A DNA stretch of 64,000 nucleotides from JAVBOO01 sp031550435 (GTDB taxonomy: Bacteria; Bacillota; Clostridia; Lachnospirales; WRAX01), in NCBI GenBank assembly GCA_031550435.1, contig JAVBOO010000002.1, positions 1-64,000 on the forward strand, read 5' to 3'. Shown piece after piece: positions 50,563-60,657 of the stretch (within the stretch, counting starts at the first letter, position 1; the number at the start of each line of letters is the position of its first letter). Under the pieces are notes generated by a model. It did no database searches and had not been told where the DNA came from. It was given only the letters and a program-made list of their open reading frames with translations. Made by a program: the position numbers and the translations under genes.

Positions 50563-52818
50563 ATGGATTTAAGTAAACTTAACGACAAACAGCGCGAGGC
50601 TGTATTGCATACCGAGGGCCCTCTTTTGCTGCTTGCGGGAGCGGGCTCCGGCAAAACAAATGTTTTGACCCACAGGATAGCGTATATTATTTCGAAGGGT
50701 GTTCTGCCTTTTAATATTTTGGCCATAACCTTCACCAATAAAGCCGCGAAAGAAATGAAGAACCGCGTCAGCGCGCTGACAAAAGAAGGCGAGGACGTTT
50801 GGGTTAGTACGTTTCACTCGATGTGCGTGCGCATACTTAGGCAGGAAATAATGCGCTTGGGCTACGACAGGAGCTTTTCTATTTACGACACAGACGACTG
50901 CGAACGCGTGATGAAAAACATTATAAAAGAGCTTAATGTCAACGATAAACAGTACCCTTATAAAAGCGTGCTCCATGAGATCGGAAGGGCGAAAGATGAG
51001 CTTGTCTCCCCGGAAATATACGAAAAAAACGTCGCCTCCGACTATCGTAAAAGCGTGTACGCAAAATTGTACACAGCATACCAAAAAAAGCTGAAAGACA
51101 GTAACTCGCTTGATTTTGACGATATCATTTTCAAGACAGTCGAAATTTTCAATAAATTTCCCGACGTTCTGGAAAAATACCGCAGAAGATTTAAGTACAT
51201 ATCCGTGGACGAGTATCAGGACACAAACTTCGCTCAATACGAATTAGTGCGCTTACTGAGCGAAAAATACCGCAATCTTTGTGTTGTCGGTGACGACGAT
51301 CAAAGTATTTACGGCTGGCGCGGTGCGGATATAAGGAATATTCTGGATTTCGAAAAAGATTATCCGGACGCGAAGGTCATAAAACTGGAGCAAAATTACC
51401 GTTCGACAAAGACGGTACTCGAAGCGGCAAACTCTGTAATTAAAAACAATCTCAGGCGCAAGGACAAGCGGCTTTGGACAGAAGCGGAAGACGGCCCTAA
51501 GATAAAAATTTATTCCGCTCCGACTGATATATACGAAGCGCAATTTGTCGTTTCCGAGATAAAAAAACTTCACGAAAGCGGTAGATACAGCGACAACGCT
51601 GTTTTATACCGGACAAATTCGCAGTCCAGAGCTTTGGAGGATCAGTTTTTCAAACAAGATGTGCCTTACAGAATATTCGGAGGCACACGTTTCTATCAAA
51701 GGAAAGAGGTTAAAGATCTGCTTGCCTATCTGAGGTCGGTCGAAAACCCCTACGACGAAGTATCGTTAAAACGTATCATAAATTATCCGAAACGCGGTAT
51801 CGGAGATTCAACGGTTGACAGTATCTCCGAATATGCTTCCTCAATGGATTTATCGTTTTATTCTGCTCTTTGTATAAGCGACGAGGTTATTAAAAACTCC
51901 GCCAAGGTCAAGAAAATCGGCGAGTTTACGAGTCTCATCGAAAAATATACGGCTTTGGCAAAAACTCTTAAAGTCGGTGAGCTTGTAAAACAGCTTATAG
52001 AAGAAACGTGCATAGTTAACGCCGTGCTTGCCGACGGCTCGGACGATGCGTCTGATAGGGCAGAAAATATAAACGAATTCCTCAACAAAGCCGTTGAGTT
52101 TGAGAACAGCTCGGACACCCCTTATCTTTCGCTGTTTCTCGAAGAAGTCGCTTTGGTCGCGGATATTGACAATCTCGACGAAAGCGTGGACGCGGTTGTT
52201 TTAATGACCATACACAGCGCCAAAGGTTTGGAATTTCCGAATGTTTTCCTGACCGGAGTCGAAGAGGGTATTTTCCCCGGCATGTCGTCGATTATGTCGC
52301 CGGAAGCGCTGCAAATGGAAGAGGAACGCAGACTTTGTTATGTTGCTGTAACAAGAGCGAAGAAGCAGCTCTATGTTACACATGCGATTGAGCGCATGCG
52401 CCACGGTGTAACGGGCTACAATTCGCCATCGAGATTCCTTAAGGAAATACCCAGGGAGCTGGTCATGCCCGTTGATGCCTCCGGCAACGAAAAAACGGCG
52501 GCATCGAAGACAAGCGATGCTTCCGGCTTTGCCAGAAAAGGTTTTATGAATTTTGCAGACAATGACCTTTTCCCCAATAAATCCGCCGGCAAGACCAGAG
52601 TTGACGGTTACGCGAAAGAAAACAGGATAATCAGTGTTCCGGTTCAAGGGGTAGTCCTGGACTTTGAGGTTGGAGACAGCGTATCACAGGCAAAATACGG
52701 AATTGGTGTTGTCAAGGACATTCGCCCCGCCGGAGCGGATTACGAGGTTACGGTTGAATTTCCAAGCGCCGGAATAAAGAAATTTATGTCAAATTTGGCG
52801 AAACTTGCAAAAGTTTGA
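50563..52818 (+). CDS. pcrA: DNA helicase PcrA
   Basis: 751 residues, a 3'-to-5' superfamily 1 helicase of repair and replication. Walker A LLAGAGSGKTNVLTHR near residue 25, DEYQDTN near 222, GDDDQSIYGWRGAD, QNYRST, TIHSAKGLEF and VAVTRAKK are all present. The C-terminal region holds a Tudor-like domain (VGDSVSQAKYGIGVVKDI) that in Bacillus binds RNA polymerase. An AGGAG site precedes the ATG. Confidence 0.96.
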   Translation: MDLSKLNDKQREAVLHTEGPLLLLAGAGSGKTNVLTHRIAYIISKGVLPFNILAITFTNKAAKEMKNRVSALTKEGEDVWVSTFHSMCVRILRQEIMRLGYDRSFSIYDTDDCERVMKNIIKELNVNDKQYPYKSVLHEIGRAKDELVSPEIYEKNVASDYRKSVYAKLYTAYQKKLKDSNSLDFDDIIFKTVEIFNKFPDVLEKYRRRFKYISVDEYQDTNFAQYELVRLLSEKYRNLCVVGDDDQSIYGWRGADIRNILDFEKDYPDAKVIKLEQNYRSTKTVLEAANSVIKNNLRRKDKRLWTEAEDGPKIKIYSAPTDIYEAQFVVSEIKKLHESGRYSDNAVLYRTNSQSRALEDQFFKQDVPYRIFGGTRFYQRKEVKDLLAYLRSVENPYDEVSLKRIINYPKRGIGDSTVDSISEYASSMDLSFYSALCISDEVIKNSAKVKKIGEFTSLIEKYTALAKTLKVGELVKQLIEETCIVNAVLADGSDDASDRAENINEFLNKAVEFENSSDTPYLSLFLEEVALVADIDNLDESVDAVVLMTIHSAKGLEFPNVFLTGVEEGIFPGMSSIMSPEALQMEEERRLCYVAVTRAKKQLYVTHAIERMRHGVTGYNSPSRFLKEIPRELVMPVDASGNEKTAASKTSDASGFARKGFMNFADNDLFPNKSAGKTRVDGYAKENRIISVPVQGVVLDFEVGDSVSQAKYGIGVVKDIRPAGADYEVTVEFPSAGIKKFMSNLAKLAKV

Positions 52819-52909
52819 CTTATTGTTTAAGCATGATCAATTTTGTTTGACTAATTTCGACTTACCGGTCGTGTTATCATTTCCGCATATTAAAAAGCGG
52901 AGTGATAAA

Positions 52910-53515
52910 ATGGGCATTGTTTCAGGCATTGTGTGCATTAGACCGATTGCCAAATATAAAATCAGAACGAAATTGGACAGATTTTGCGATAACCTGCTGG
53001 ATAGTGCAATTCAAATCGACGACCGCTTCATGCGTTATTTCTTTTCGCATATTTTCAACAGCGGCAAAACGGATACTGCCGACTTTGTCGAGCGGCTGTA
53101 CAACGAACATGACGAGTTTGGAACAAGCAAGGAGCATATATTGTTTTCCTTGGACATACACAAGCTTTTCAAATGGTTTTGCTGCTATAACGTTATTAAA
53201 TTTTCGTATTCGAATATGCCTGCAAACGGAATAAACAGCGAAGATTTGAGAAAACAGCTCATAAAACTGTTTCGCCTTTGGACGCTGGACGAGGGCAAGC
53301 TTGATTATTTCTACTGTGTGATCAACAGAAACTCGTCTGCCTATGAGCTCGAGTTTGCAAGCTTTATCATCAGGAACATTTGCGGTTTCAATAAGTTTAA
53401 CGGGAATAAATTCTCGGAAATTTGTGAATTTCTTAATTCCGCTTATGATGACTTTTACAGGTCGTTTACATATTACGCCGGAATAAACAGCGGTATTTAC
53501 GTCAGCAGCCGTTAG
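52910..53515 (+). CDS. Unknown protein between pcrA and addA
   Basis: 201 residues from ATG 52910 with GGAG 7 bases upstream; the longer frame from 52805 begins inside pcrA. It is mixed helical, rich in Phe, Tyr and Asn, with several Cys but no recognisable motif. The place before addA is normally taken by addB (about 1100 residues, PD-(D/E)XK nuclease), and this protein is not a fragment of it as far as I can see. It is 24 bases from addA. Confidence 0.65.
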   Translation: MGIVSGIVCIRPIAKYKIRTKLDRFCDNLLDSAIQIDDRFMRYFFSHIFNSGKTDTADFVERLYNEHDEFGTSKEHILFSLDIHKLFKWFCCYNVIKFSYSNMPANGINSEDLRKQLIKLFRLWTLDEGKLDYFYCVINRNSSAYELEFASFIIRNICGFNKFNGNKFSEICEFLNSAYDDFYRSFTYYAGINSGIYVSSR

Positions 53516-53539
53516 GCAATAGCGCCCTCGGAGAAGAAT

Positions 53540-56500
53540 ATGGGTTTTGAATTCAGTCCTTTGCAAAAGCGCGCCATCGAAAAGCACGGCTGCGACCTGC
53601 TTGTATCAGCCGCGGCCGGCTCCGGAAAGACCTCCGTGCTTGTGCAAAGAATAACGGAAATGATAATATCAAAAGAAAAGCCTATCTCTGTAGATAGGCT
53701 TTTAGTCGTAACTTTTACAGAGGCTTCCGCGCGCGAGATGAAGGAAAGACTGATTTCCTCGATATCTAAGCAGGCTGAGGAGCAGGGAAACGATCCTTGG
53801 CTAAAAAAGCAGACCATGCTCGTAAACAGTGCATCTATTTCAACCATACACTCGTTTTGTTTGAGTATACTAAGAAGATATTTCTATATAATCGGGCTCG
53901 ACCCGAATTTTAGAACACTCGATGAAACGGAAGCTGAGCTTTTGCTCAGAACAACATGCATGACAATGTTTTCAGATTTGCACAGACTGGAGTATTGTCA
54001 CGATGTTCTGAAGGCACTGAGCGAGCGCGACGAAAAAAAGCTAAAGCGCTATTATAAGGATTTTCTTGCCGAAACGGACGACGAACTGTTTGCCGCGCTT
54101 TTCCATGCCGAGAATAGGAATAGCAAGAATTACTCTGATTTAGACGAGTATGACATAGCCTCTATTTTCAATGACTTGAGTAAAAACGGTTATATACAGG
54201 GCTTTCACGATTTGGTTGAAGCGACTTGCCCAGGTGTTAAAGATGATGCACTTGCAGAAATTATTGTCGATTTATACAGAAAGCTTCAAGCCGTATCATA
54301 CCCTAACGAGTGGATCGATAAGGTAAAAAACCTGTACGGGGCAGAAAACGAGCAAGAGATTTTGAACTCTGGCTGGTTCAGACTCATGCTCGACAGATGT
54401 GCCGCAGACATAGAAGAAAGTATATTCATGCTTGAAGGCGCATCGGCCGACCGGGATGTAAACGAGTTTTATCCGAAAAACGCGGAAATTTGCGGCAATA
54501 CCGCAAAGGCCTTGACCGAATTGCTGCCGCTTATCCACAGTGACTATGAGAAAGCGGGAATCCTGCTTTCTGCCAACAGAACTCTCTCTTTCAGACTCAG
54601 CAGAAAGGAAGCGGAATCAAACCCCGCACTCGCGGCTGTAAACGTGCTGCTGGACAACTGCAAAAAAAGTGTAGAGAGGAATATAAAAAACGCTGTCGAT
54701 GATGTTTTCTCGAAAAAAACGAGTGAGATTTTAGCCGAGATTATTGGCTGTTCTTCGCACATTTTGACAATCACAGGGCTTGTCAAAGAACTAGGCACCC
54801 GTTTTTCCTCCGCGAAACGCGAAAAAAACGCCGTAGACTTTAACGATTATGAGCATTTTTGTCTCGAAATACTCACAAGCGAGCAGGGTGCCGACGCACT
54901 TCAAGACCTGAGAGACAAGTATGAAGAAATACTCATCGATGAGTATCAGGACACAAACTATGTTCAGGAAGAGATATTGTATTTAATCTCAAAAGAGCCT
55001 TGCGGACAACCGAACAGGTTTATGGTGGGCGATTTAAAGCAAAGCATATACAGGTTTAGACAGGCAAATCCCGAGATTTTTCAAAAAAAATATCTGAGCT
55101 ATGAAGCCGAGGATAAGGGAAAGTATCAAAAGGTTATGCTATCCGATAATTTCCGGAGCAGAAAAAATGTTATCGAGTCAATAAACTTTGTTTTCAGACA
55201 GATAATGAGCCGGGAACTGGGAGATGTTGAATATAACAGTGATGTCGAGCTGCACTACGGAGCGTCATACTATGACAAGACCGAACATATTTGCAGACAC
55301 GAGACAGAGCTGATAATAATAGATAATAATCAGTCTCGCGGCTCAAACAAAGAAGAATCCGGGGATTCTAACGAACCTGTACCGGACTCTTCCGACACGG
55401 TTATCGCCGAACTTGAAAAGTTCGAGCTTGAGGCGAAGATTATTGCTTCGAGAATTTACGAACTGCTTGGCAGAAAAGACGGTAAAGCGCTCCGCGTTTT
55501 TGATACCGAAACCACGACAAGAGACTTAAAGCCGTTAGATATAGCGGTTCTTATGCGCTCCGTTAAAGGCTCGTCCGAGGTGTTAAAACGTGAGCTGCGT
55601 TCACTCGGGATACAGAGTTTTTCCGATGATACAAGCGGAAATTACTTTAACGAAACAGAAATCATAACCATACTGAGCTATTTGCAGATTATAGACAACC
55701 CCAACCAAGATATCAGCCTTATAACCGTCCTTTACTCTGAAATTTACGGACTCGGCGCAGACGAACTCGCTATAATACGCAAGTGTTCGGACAGCAAGTA
55801 CTTCTACGGCGCTTTGCGCGAGTACTCGCAAAACGGGAACAATGCTTTGGCAACCAAGGTAAGCAGATTCATCGAGACCTTAAACTCTTTTAGAAAGCGA
55901 GCCGAAACTTCGCCTGTCAGCGATATCGTCCGCTTTATACTTGACGAGACCGGTTTTTACGATATAGCGGGGCTAATGCAGAGCGGAAGCATACGCCAAT
56001 CGAATTTGACCGCGTTTTACGAGGCTTCACTTGAGTACGGCAAAACAGACATGACCGGATTTTTCGGGTTTGTCAGGTATTTCGATACACTGCGAAAAAA
56101 CTCGAAACTCACAAGTGCGATCAAGACCGTAACCGAAACCGATTCTGTTAAGATAATGACCGTACACAAAAGCAAAGGCTTGGAATTTAGTGTTGTTTTT
56201 GTATGCGGGCTTGGAAAAAGATTTAACGAAGCCGACTTGCGGCAAAAGATTATGTTCCATCCGGATATGGGTCTTGCGATGGATTATGTTGACACTCAAA
56301 AACGCGTAACCGCCAAAACAGTCATAAAAGAGGCTCTGAAAGAAAAAATCCGAAGAGAAAACCTGTCGGAAGAAATGAGAAATCTGTACGTGGCAATGAC
56401 AAGAGCAAAAGAAAAATTGATTTTAGTCGGAAGCTGCGAAAATATCACAGGCGGCAAGCCCGAGAACGCTATAATACCTTGCGCGGACGGTTCGAACGGC

Positions 56501-57451
56501 TCAACGCTTTCTCCGTCCTTGCTTGTAAGAAAAAAAAGTTTTATGGATTGGATAGTTGCCAGCGTTTTGAGACACAAAAACTCTCCGTTTCAGCTTAACT
56601 TTTCCGCACCGGCAGACGTATATAATTGTGAGTCGAGTTGGAAAATATCGATTAAGTCAATAAACGATATTGTCAACGGCAGCGTCTCCGAAAAAAGCTT
56701 TTTCCAAGGAAACGAACCCGCAGCTGAGTGCTGTAGCGCTTTATACGCAGAAATAAAAAAACAGCTGGACTATCGCTATCCTCTGAGCGCCTATACCTTG
56801 ATACCCGCGAAGATTACAATATCAGAAATTAAGCGCCTTAATGAAAAGACTGACGAGAATTCTGTCAGGTTTTACGAGCGTAGTCAAAACCTCACCGAAT
56901 TTAAAAAGCCAAAGTTTGTCGATGGTGATAAAAAACTGTCTGCAGCGCAAATCGGCAGCGCGATGCATATTTTTTCCGAACACTTGGATTTTGGTTTATC
57001 GTACGGTTACGATGATTTGGCGGCTCTAAGAGACGAGCTGCTCAAGCGCGGCATCTTAACCGAAGAAGAAGCAAGATCTTTAAATCTTAGTAAATTTAAG
57101 GCATTGCTCGAATCCGAACTCGGACAGAGACTTAAAAACTCGTCCCGCGTTAAGAAAGAACAGCATTTTGTCATAGGTATAAAACCGGGCGAGGTATCCG
57201 CGGAATGGAATGATATACAGGATCTGTTGCTCGTAAACGGTATAATTGACTGCTATTTTTATGAGGGCAACGAAATCGTGCTGCTTGACTATAAAACCGA
57301 CAGAGTAGGGCAGGGCGGCGGCCTCGAAATCGCGGAACGTTATCGTATACAGATATCGATTTATAAACGGGCTTTGGAAGAAACCACGGGAAAAACGGTT
57401 AAACAAGCGCTCTTGTACCTGTATGATACCGGAGAAATCATAGAAATGTAG
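53540..57451 (+). CDS. addA: ATP-dependent helicase/nuclease AddA
   Basis: 1303 residues, the helicase-nuclease subunit of AddAB that processes double-strand breaks. The N-terminal Walker A AAAGSGKTSVLVQRI, IDEYQDTNYVQE, GDLKQSIYRFRQANP, MTVHKSKGLEFSVV and VAMTRAKEKL mark the UvrD-type helicase. The C-terminal PD-(D/E)XK nuclease is intact, with GIIDCYFYEGNEIVLLDYKTD near residues 1233-1254. The partner AddB is not encoded upstream, where it is usual, nor elsewhere in the window. A GGAGAAG site precedes the ATG. The 1303-residue length is within the family range. Confidence 0.94.
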   Translation: MGFEFSPLQKRAIEKHGCDLLVSAAAGSGKTSVLVQRITEMIISKEKPISVDRLLVVTFTEASAREMKERLISSISKQAEEQGNDPWLKKQTMLVNSASISTIHSFCLSILRRYFYIIGLDPNFRTLDETEAELLLRTTCMTMFSDLHRLEYCHDVLKALSERDEKKLKRYYKDFLAETDDELFAALFHAENRNSKNYSDLDEYDIASIFNDLSKNGYIQGFHDLVEATCPGVKDDALAEIIVDLYRKLQAVSYPNEWIDKVKNLYGAENEQEILNSGWFRLMLDRCAADIEESIFMLEGASADRDVNEFYPKNAEICGNTAKALTELLPLIHSDYEKAGILLSANRTLSFRLSRKEAESNPALAAVNVLLDNCKKSVERNIKNAVDDVFSKKTSEILAEIIGCSSHILTITGLVKELGTRFSSAKREKNAVDFNDYEHFCLEILTSEQGADALQDLRDKYEEILIDEYQDTNYVQEEILYLISKEPCGQPNRFMVGDLKQSIYRFRQANPEIFQKKYLSYEAEDKGKYQKVMLSDNFRSRKNVIESINFVFRQIMSRELGDVEYNSDVELHYGASYYDKTEHICRHETELIIIDNNQSRGSNKEESGDSNEPVPDSSDTVIAELEKFELEAKIIASRIYELLGRKDGKALRVFDTETTTRDLKPLDIAVLMRSVKGSSEVLKRELRSLGIQSFSDDTSGNYFNETEIITILSYLQIIDNPNQDISLITVLYSEIYGLGADELAIIRKCSDSKYFYGALREYSQNGNNALATKVSRFIETLNSFRKRAETSPVSDIVRFILDETGFYDIAGLMQSGSIRQSNLTAFYEASLEYGKTDMTGFFGFVRYFDTLRKNSKLTSAIKTVTETDSVKIMTVHKSKGLEFSVVFVCGLGKRFNEADLRQKIMFHPDMGLAMDYVDTQKRVTAKTVIKEALKEKIRRENLSEEMRNLYVAMTRAKEKLILVGSCENITGGKPENAIIPCADGSNGSTLSPSLLVRKKSFMDWIVASVLRHKNSPFQLNFSAPADVYNCESSWKISIKSINDIVNGSVSEKSFFQGNEPAAECCSALYAEIKKQLDYRYPLSAYTLIPAKITISEIKRLNEKTDENSVRFYERSQNLTEFKKPKFVDGDKKLSAAQIGSAMHIFSEHLDFGLSYGYDDLAALRDELLKRGILTEEEARSLNLSKFKALLESELGQRLKNSSRVKKEQHFVIGIKPGEVSAEWNDIQDLLLVNGIIDCYFYEGNEIVLLDYKTDRVGQGGGLEIAERYRIQISIYKRALEETTGKTVKQALLYLYDTGEIIEM

Positions 57452-57458
57452 GTGTTTG

Positions 57459-58178
57459 ATGAAATTAATCAGAGAATTTTTCAAAAAAGAAGGAAGAACA
57501 AACAGAATAATAACGGCCTTTGTATTTTTGTCGCTCATCCTGTCCGCGGTTTACGCAACCGTAAACATTATTTTGTCCGACCCGGGAGCGATATCATCTG
57601 TTCCGCACGAGAGGATGAAGAGCGACTATACGCTGATACTCGTTCAGTGCCTGCTCGGCATGGCTGTAATGTTTTTGCCGAACTTGCTTGAAAAAAGGCT
57701 GAGAATAACAATACCTAACGCCAGCCATATAGCTTTTGTGGTTTTCCTTTACTGTGCGATTTATCTGGGCGAAGTCAGAAAATTTTACTATACCGTATCA
57801 CATTGGGATACCGTTTTGCATGCGTTTAGTGCGGTTATGCTCGGAGCTGCGGGGTTTTCTGTCGTTGACCTCCTGAACTCGCACGAGAATGTAAACGTTC
57901 GCCTTGCGCCAAAATTTGTCGCACTGTTCGCGTTTTGCTTTGCACTTTCCTTTGGAGCGTTGTGGGAGATATACGAGTTTGCGGGAGACAATATTTTGGG
58001 ACTCAATATGCAAAAGTACGCTTACGAAAACGGTGTGAAGCTTATCGGCCAGGCGGCATTATTTGATACAATGAAAGACATAATCGTCGATGCGTTCGGC
58101 TCGCTGGCCATGGCGATTTTCGGGTATTTTAGCCTGAAAAAGAGATATATTTCCGAGAAAGCAAAGCAATCCGTTTAG
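57459..58178 (+). CDS. DUF2238-like integral membrane protein
   Basis: 239 residues with about six transmembrane helices. The motifs WDTVLHAFSAVMLG and FGALWEIYEFAGD are those of the DUF2238/YjdF-like family, whose conserved Asp, His and Glu lie within the membrane. ATG 57459 follows AGGTG, 7 bases after the addA stop; a TTG three bases earlier is possible. It is co-transcribed with addA by position. The function is unknown. Confidence 0.75.
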   Translation: MKLIREFFKKEGRTNRIITAFVFLSLILSAVYATVNIILSDPGAISSVPHERMKSDYTLILVQCLLGMAVMFLPNLLEKRLRITIPNASHIAFVVFLYCAIYLGEVRKFYYTVSHWDTVLHAFSAVMLGAAGFSVVDLLNSHENVNVRLAPKFVALFAFCFALSFGALWEIYEFAGDNILGLNMQKYAYENGVKLIGQAALFDTMKDIIVDAFGSLAMAIFGYFSLKKRYISEKAKQSV

Positions 58179-58192
58179 TATAACTTTCAAAC

Positions 58193-58232
58193 CAATAACA
58201 GGCTTAACGAGAAGCTCGTAAGCCTGTTATTG
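58193..58232. terminator. Hairpin between the converging addA operon and LacI gene
   Basis: CAATAACAGGCTTA (58193-58206) pairs with TAAGCCTGTTATTG (58219-58232); the stem continues as CGAG/CTCG with one bulged base, about 18 bp in total. There is no long T run. Half of the family E palindrome follows at 58269. Confidence 0.7.
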
Positions 58233-58291
58233 AATTCTTCATATATGTTTTACAGCAAAGCACAGCAGTGCTACAGTCGTTTAAGACAATA

Positions 58292-59317
58292 TCAGATTTT
58301 TTTGACTGAGCTCCCCAGAGTCAGCGTTGAGCGAACGACATGTTCGATAACAACATTATCTTCGGGGTTTTTTATCATTTTTAATATTATTTCCGCACAC
58401 TTTTTGCCAAAGTACTGATGATCCTGAGAAATGTGAGTTATCTTGAAAGGCAGCAAATTGCTTGTGAGCACCTCTCCGTATGACACGAGCGAAACATCGT
58501 CGGGTATGGTCAGTTTTAGCTCGTTTAGAACGCGCAAAAGCAGTTCCATTCTGAAGCTGTTTGTAGTGTAGTAAGCAGTAGGCTGCTCGATTCTCGAATA
58601 CGACTGTATTTGCTTCTTCACAGAGTTAACCACGTCATCGTATGATTGGCTCGTTACAACGCTCGCGTCAATCGCGTATTTGTTGTCAAAGGGTATGCCG
58701 TTGTTTCTCAGCGCTTCCTTGTAGCCTTCAAAACGGTCCGCGCTTGTAATAATGTTCATCGGGCCGTTAAGAACAGCAACTTTTCTGTGACCCATAGATA
58801 AAAGATGAGTTACGGCACTGTATGAAGCTTCAACGTTGTTTTCGTATACAAGGTTCACGCTTACTCCGTCAATTCTTCTTCCGAAAAAAACAACGGGGAC
58901 TTTTTGGCAAAGCTCTTTGATATTTTTCTTATCGGTTTGTCTTGCTAATATTATCAAACCTTCGATTTGTTTATCCAAAAACATATCGATTGACTGCTTT
59001 TCTTTTGTAATATCGCCGTATGTCGAGGCTATCATCAAATTATAGCCGGCACTTTCGGTCAAAGTCTCGACGCCTTTTAGAAATTGCCCGTAAAACGGTA
59101 TGCCTATGTCCTGAAGTATTACACCGATTATTCCGGTTCTCCTGTTTTTCATGCTGCGAGCAATGATGTTAGGAGAATAACCTAAGATATCAACGGCTTC
59201 TTTGACTTTTTTCGCTGTTTCGGCACTGACGGAATAATTGCCGTTAACAACTCTGGAGACCGTTGACACGCTGACATTTGCAAGCTTTGCAACGTCTACT
59301 ATCGTACTTTTATCCAT
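58292..59317 (-). CDS. LacI-family transcriptional regulator
   Basis: 341 residues. The N-terminal helix-turn-helix (TIVDVAKLANVSVSTVSRVV) and hinge (LGYSPNIIARSMKNRRTG) are typical, followed by a periplasmic-binding-protein-like sugar domain (GVILQDIGIPFYGQFLKGVE). It normally represses genes for carbohydrate uptake or use; no such genes are adjacent, so the target is elsewhere. It follows the degV gene after 43 bases and may share its transcript. Confidence 0.93.
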   Translation of the reverse strand: MDKSTIVDVAKLANVSVSTVSRVVNGNYSVSAETAKKVKEAVDILGYSPNIIARSMKNRRTGIIGVILQDIGIPFYGQFLKGVETLTESAGYNLMIASTYGDITKEKQSIDMFLDKQIEGLIILARQTDKKNIKELCQKVPVVFFGRRIDGVSVNLVYENNVEASYSAVTHLLSMGHRKVAVLNGPMNIITSADRFEGYKEALRNNGIPFDNKYAIDASVVTSQSYDDVVNSVKKQIQSYSRIEQPTAYYTTNSFRMELLLRVLNELKLTIPDDVSLVSYGEVLTSNLLPFKITHISQDHQYFGKKCAEIILKMIKNPEDNVVIEHVVRSTLTLGSSVKKI

Positions 59318-59360
59318 ATCTAGCCAACCTCCGTTACCGGCTTATTTGAGTACTATACAG

Positions 59361-60233
59361 CTATAAGGTCTCATTCTTTCTTATCGAACAGATTCCCAAT
59401 GCAGAAGGTCCGATATGCACGCCGACTGTCGAACCTATGCTGAAAATACGGTCATCGATTTCGATGTCGTAATCGTCCTTAAGCATCTTGGACAGTCTAA
59501 CGGCCTCATCATAGGCCTCGGAGTGTATCAGCGAAAAATTACGGCTCCGATAGTCGGGACAAGCTTTCAAATGAGAGGCAACAAGTTCGGAGATAGACTT
59601 CTCACGTCCCCGAACTTTCGAGTACGGGCGTATTTCGTTGTCGGAAAGTACAAGAACGGGCTTAATATTGAGTAAAGCTCCCGCGAGAGCAGCTCCTTTG
59701 CCGATGCGTCCTCCGCGTTGCAGATACTCCAATGTGTTGGCAGTAAAACTAATATATGCCGTTTCGTTAACCTGTTGAAGTTTTGTGTAAACAGTGTCGA
59801 TGTCGAAGCCCAAGTCACGCATTTTTACGGCTTCAAGCACCAACAGCCCCTGACCGGATGAGACGGAAGTCGAGGGTATAATATGTATTTTCATACCCGG
59901 ATACGCTTCTTCCACCATCGATTTTGCAAGCAAAGCTGATTGGGACGTTCCGCTGAAAGCGGGTGTAATGGTAAAGCAGATAACATCAATATTCTCTTCG
60001 GCGCATCTCTTGAACTCGGTTAAAAACTCATCGGGTGTTATTTGCGCTGTTTTTGCTGCCTTGGACGCAATAAGCTTCTTATAAAACTCGGCTGTTGAAA
60101 TGCTTATGTGCTCCAAATGGTTTTCGGTATCGTTAAAAATAATGTGGTATGGAAAAAAGTTAACGTTATACCTTTTGTAATCGTTTGGCGAAAAATCGCA
60201 GGCAGTATCCGTATAAATTCTAAACTTTTTCAA
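59361..60233 (-). CDS. DegV-family fatty-acid-binding protein
   Basis: 290 residues. The fold is seen in YTDTACDFSPNDYKRY (family form DSTxDL), the loop SGTSQSALLAK, and the acyl-carboxylate region GAGAALAGALLNIKPVL-like GKGAALAGALLNIKPVL. Relatives (FakB) bind fatty acids and hand them to the kinase FakA; several paralogues per genome are usual. A TTCACA-17-TATAAT promoter lies upstream. Preceded by AGGAGGA. Confidence 0.93.
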   Translation of the reverse strand: MKKFRIYTDTACDFSPNDYKRYNVNFFPYHIIFNDTENHLEHISISTAEFYKKLIASKAAKTAQITPDEFLTEFKRCAEENIDVICFTITPAFSGTSQSALLAKSMVEEAYPGMKIHIIPSTSVSSGQGLLVLEAVKMRDLGFDIDTVYTKLQQVNETAYISFTANTLEYLQRGGRIGKGAALAGALLNIKPVLVLSDNEIRPYSKVRGREKSISELVASHLKACPDYRSRNFSLIHSEAYDEAVRLSKMLKDDYDIEIDDRIFSIGSTVGVHIGPSALGICSIRKNETL

Positions 60234-60402
60234 TACATCCTCCTTGAAATACTTTAAAGTAATCGTTGAACAAACTGACTCCAGACGTGAATTCAGGCAT
60301 CGCGTATTCGCCTACTTGAACCATAAAACCCACGGTTATGCGTTTAATACAATGCCTTCATGTCATAAAGCCTGGTTTTTTAAATGTTTAACCCTTGTTC
60401 GC

Positions 60403-60431
60403 ATTATAACATAAGATTATTGTTTTGTGAA
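60403..60431 (-). promoter_or_regulatory. Promoter of the degV-lacI transcript
   Basis: On the minus strand TTCACA (60431-60426), a 17-bp spacer and TATAAT (60408-60403), about 170 bases before degV. Confidence 0.65.
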
Positions 60432-60559
60432 TATTAATTCAAAATTGTATTTATTTCCTGCATTTGGTTTTTCAATAGGCGAACGCCCGACGAATATACG
60501 GCAGGCGATTTTATGCCGTAAGCCCGGACATCGTTTCGCCTGCCGCCCTCATTGCAAGT

Positions 60560-60643
60560 TACCGATCCACCTATACCGGCCCTGCGGGCCGAAGTGGGAA
60601 TTTAGGCAACAAGTTTAGCGAATGGTTTTATTGTCGCCTCAAT
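60560..60643 (-). repeat. Repeat family B, copy B4
   Basis: Arms TTTAGGCAACAA (60601-60612) and TTGTCGCCTCAA (60631-60642), with the flanking CGGCCCTGCGGGCCG hairpin as in B3. It begins 15 bases behind the alaS stop codon on the minus strand. Confidence 0.75.
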
Positions 60644-60657
60644 AAGTACGTGCCGAT

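Noticed and set aside
58292..60233. LacI regulator with DegV as a sugar-use operon
   Set aside because: No transporter or glycosidase gene is adjacent, so no pathway can be assigned.
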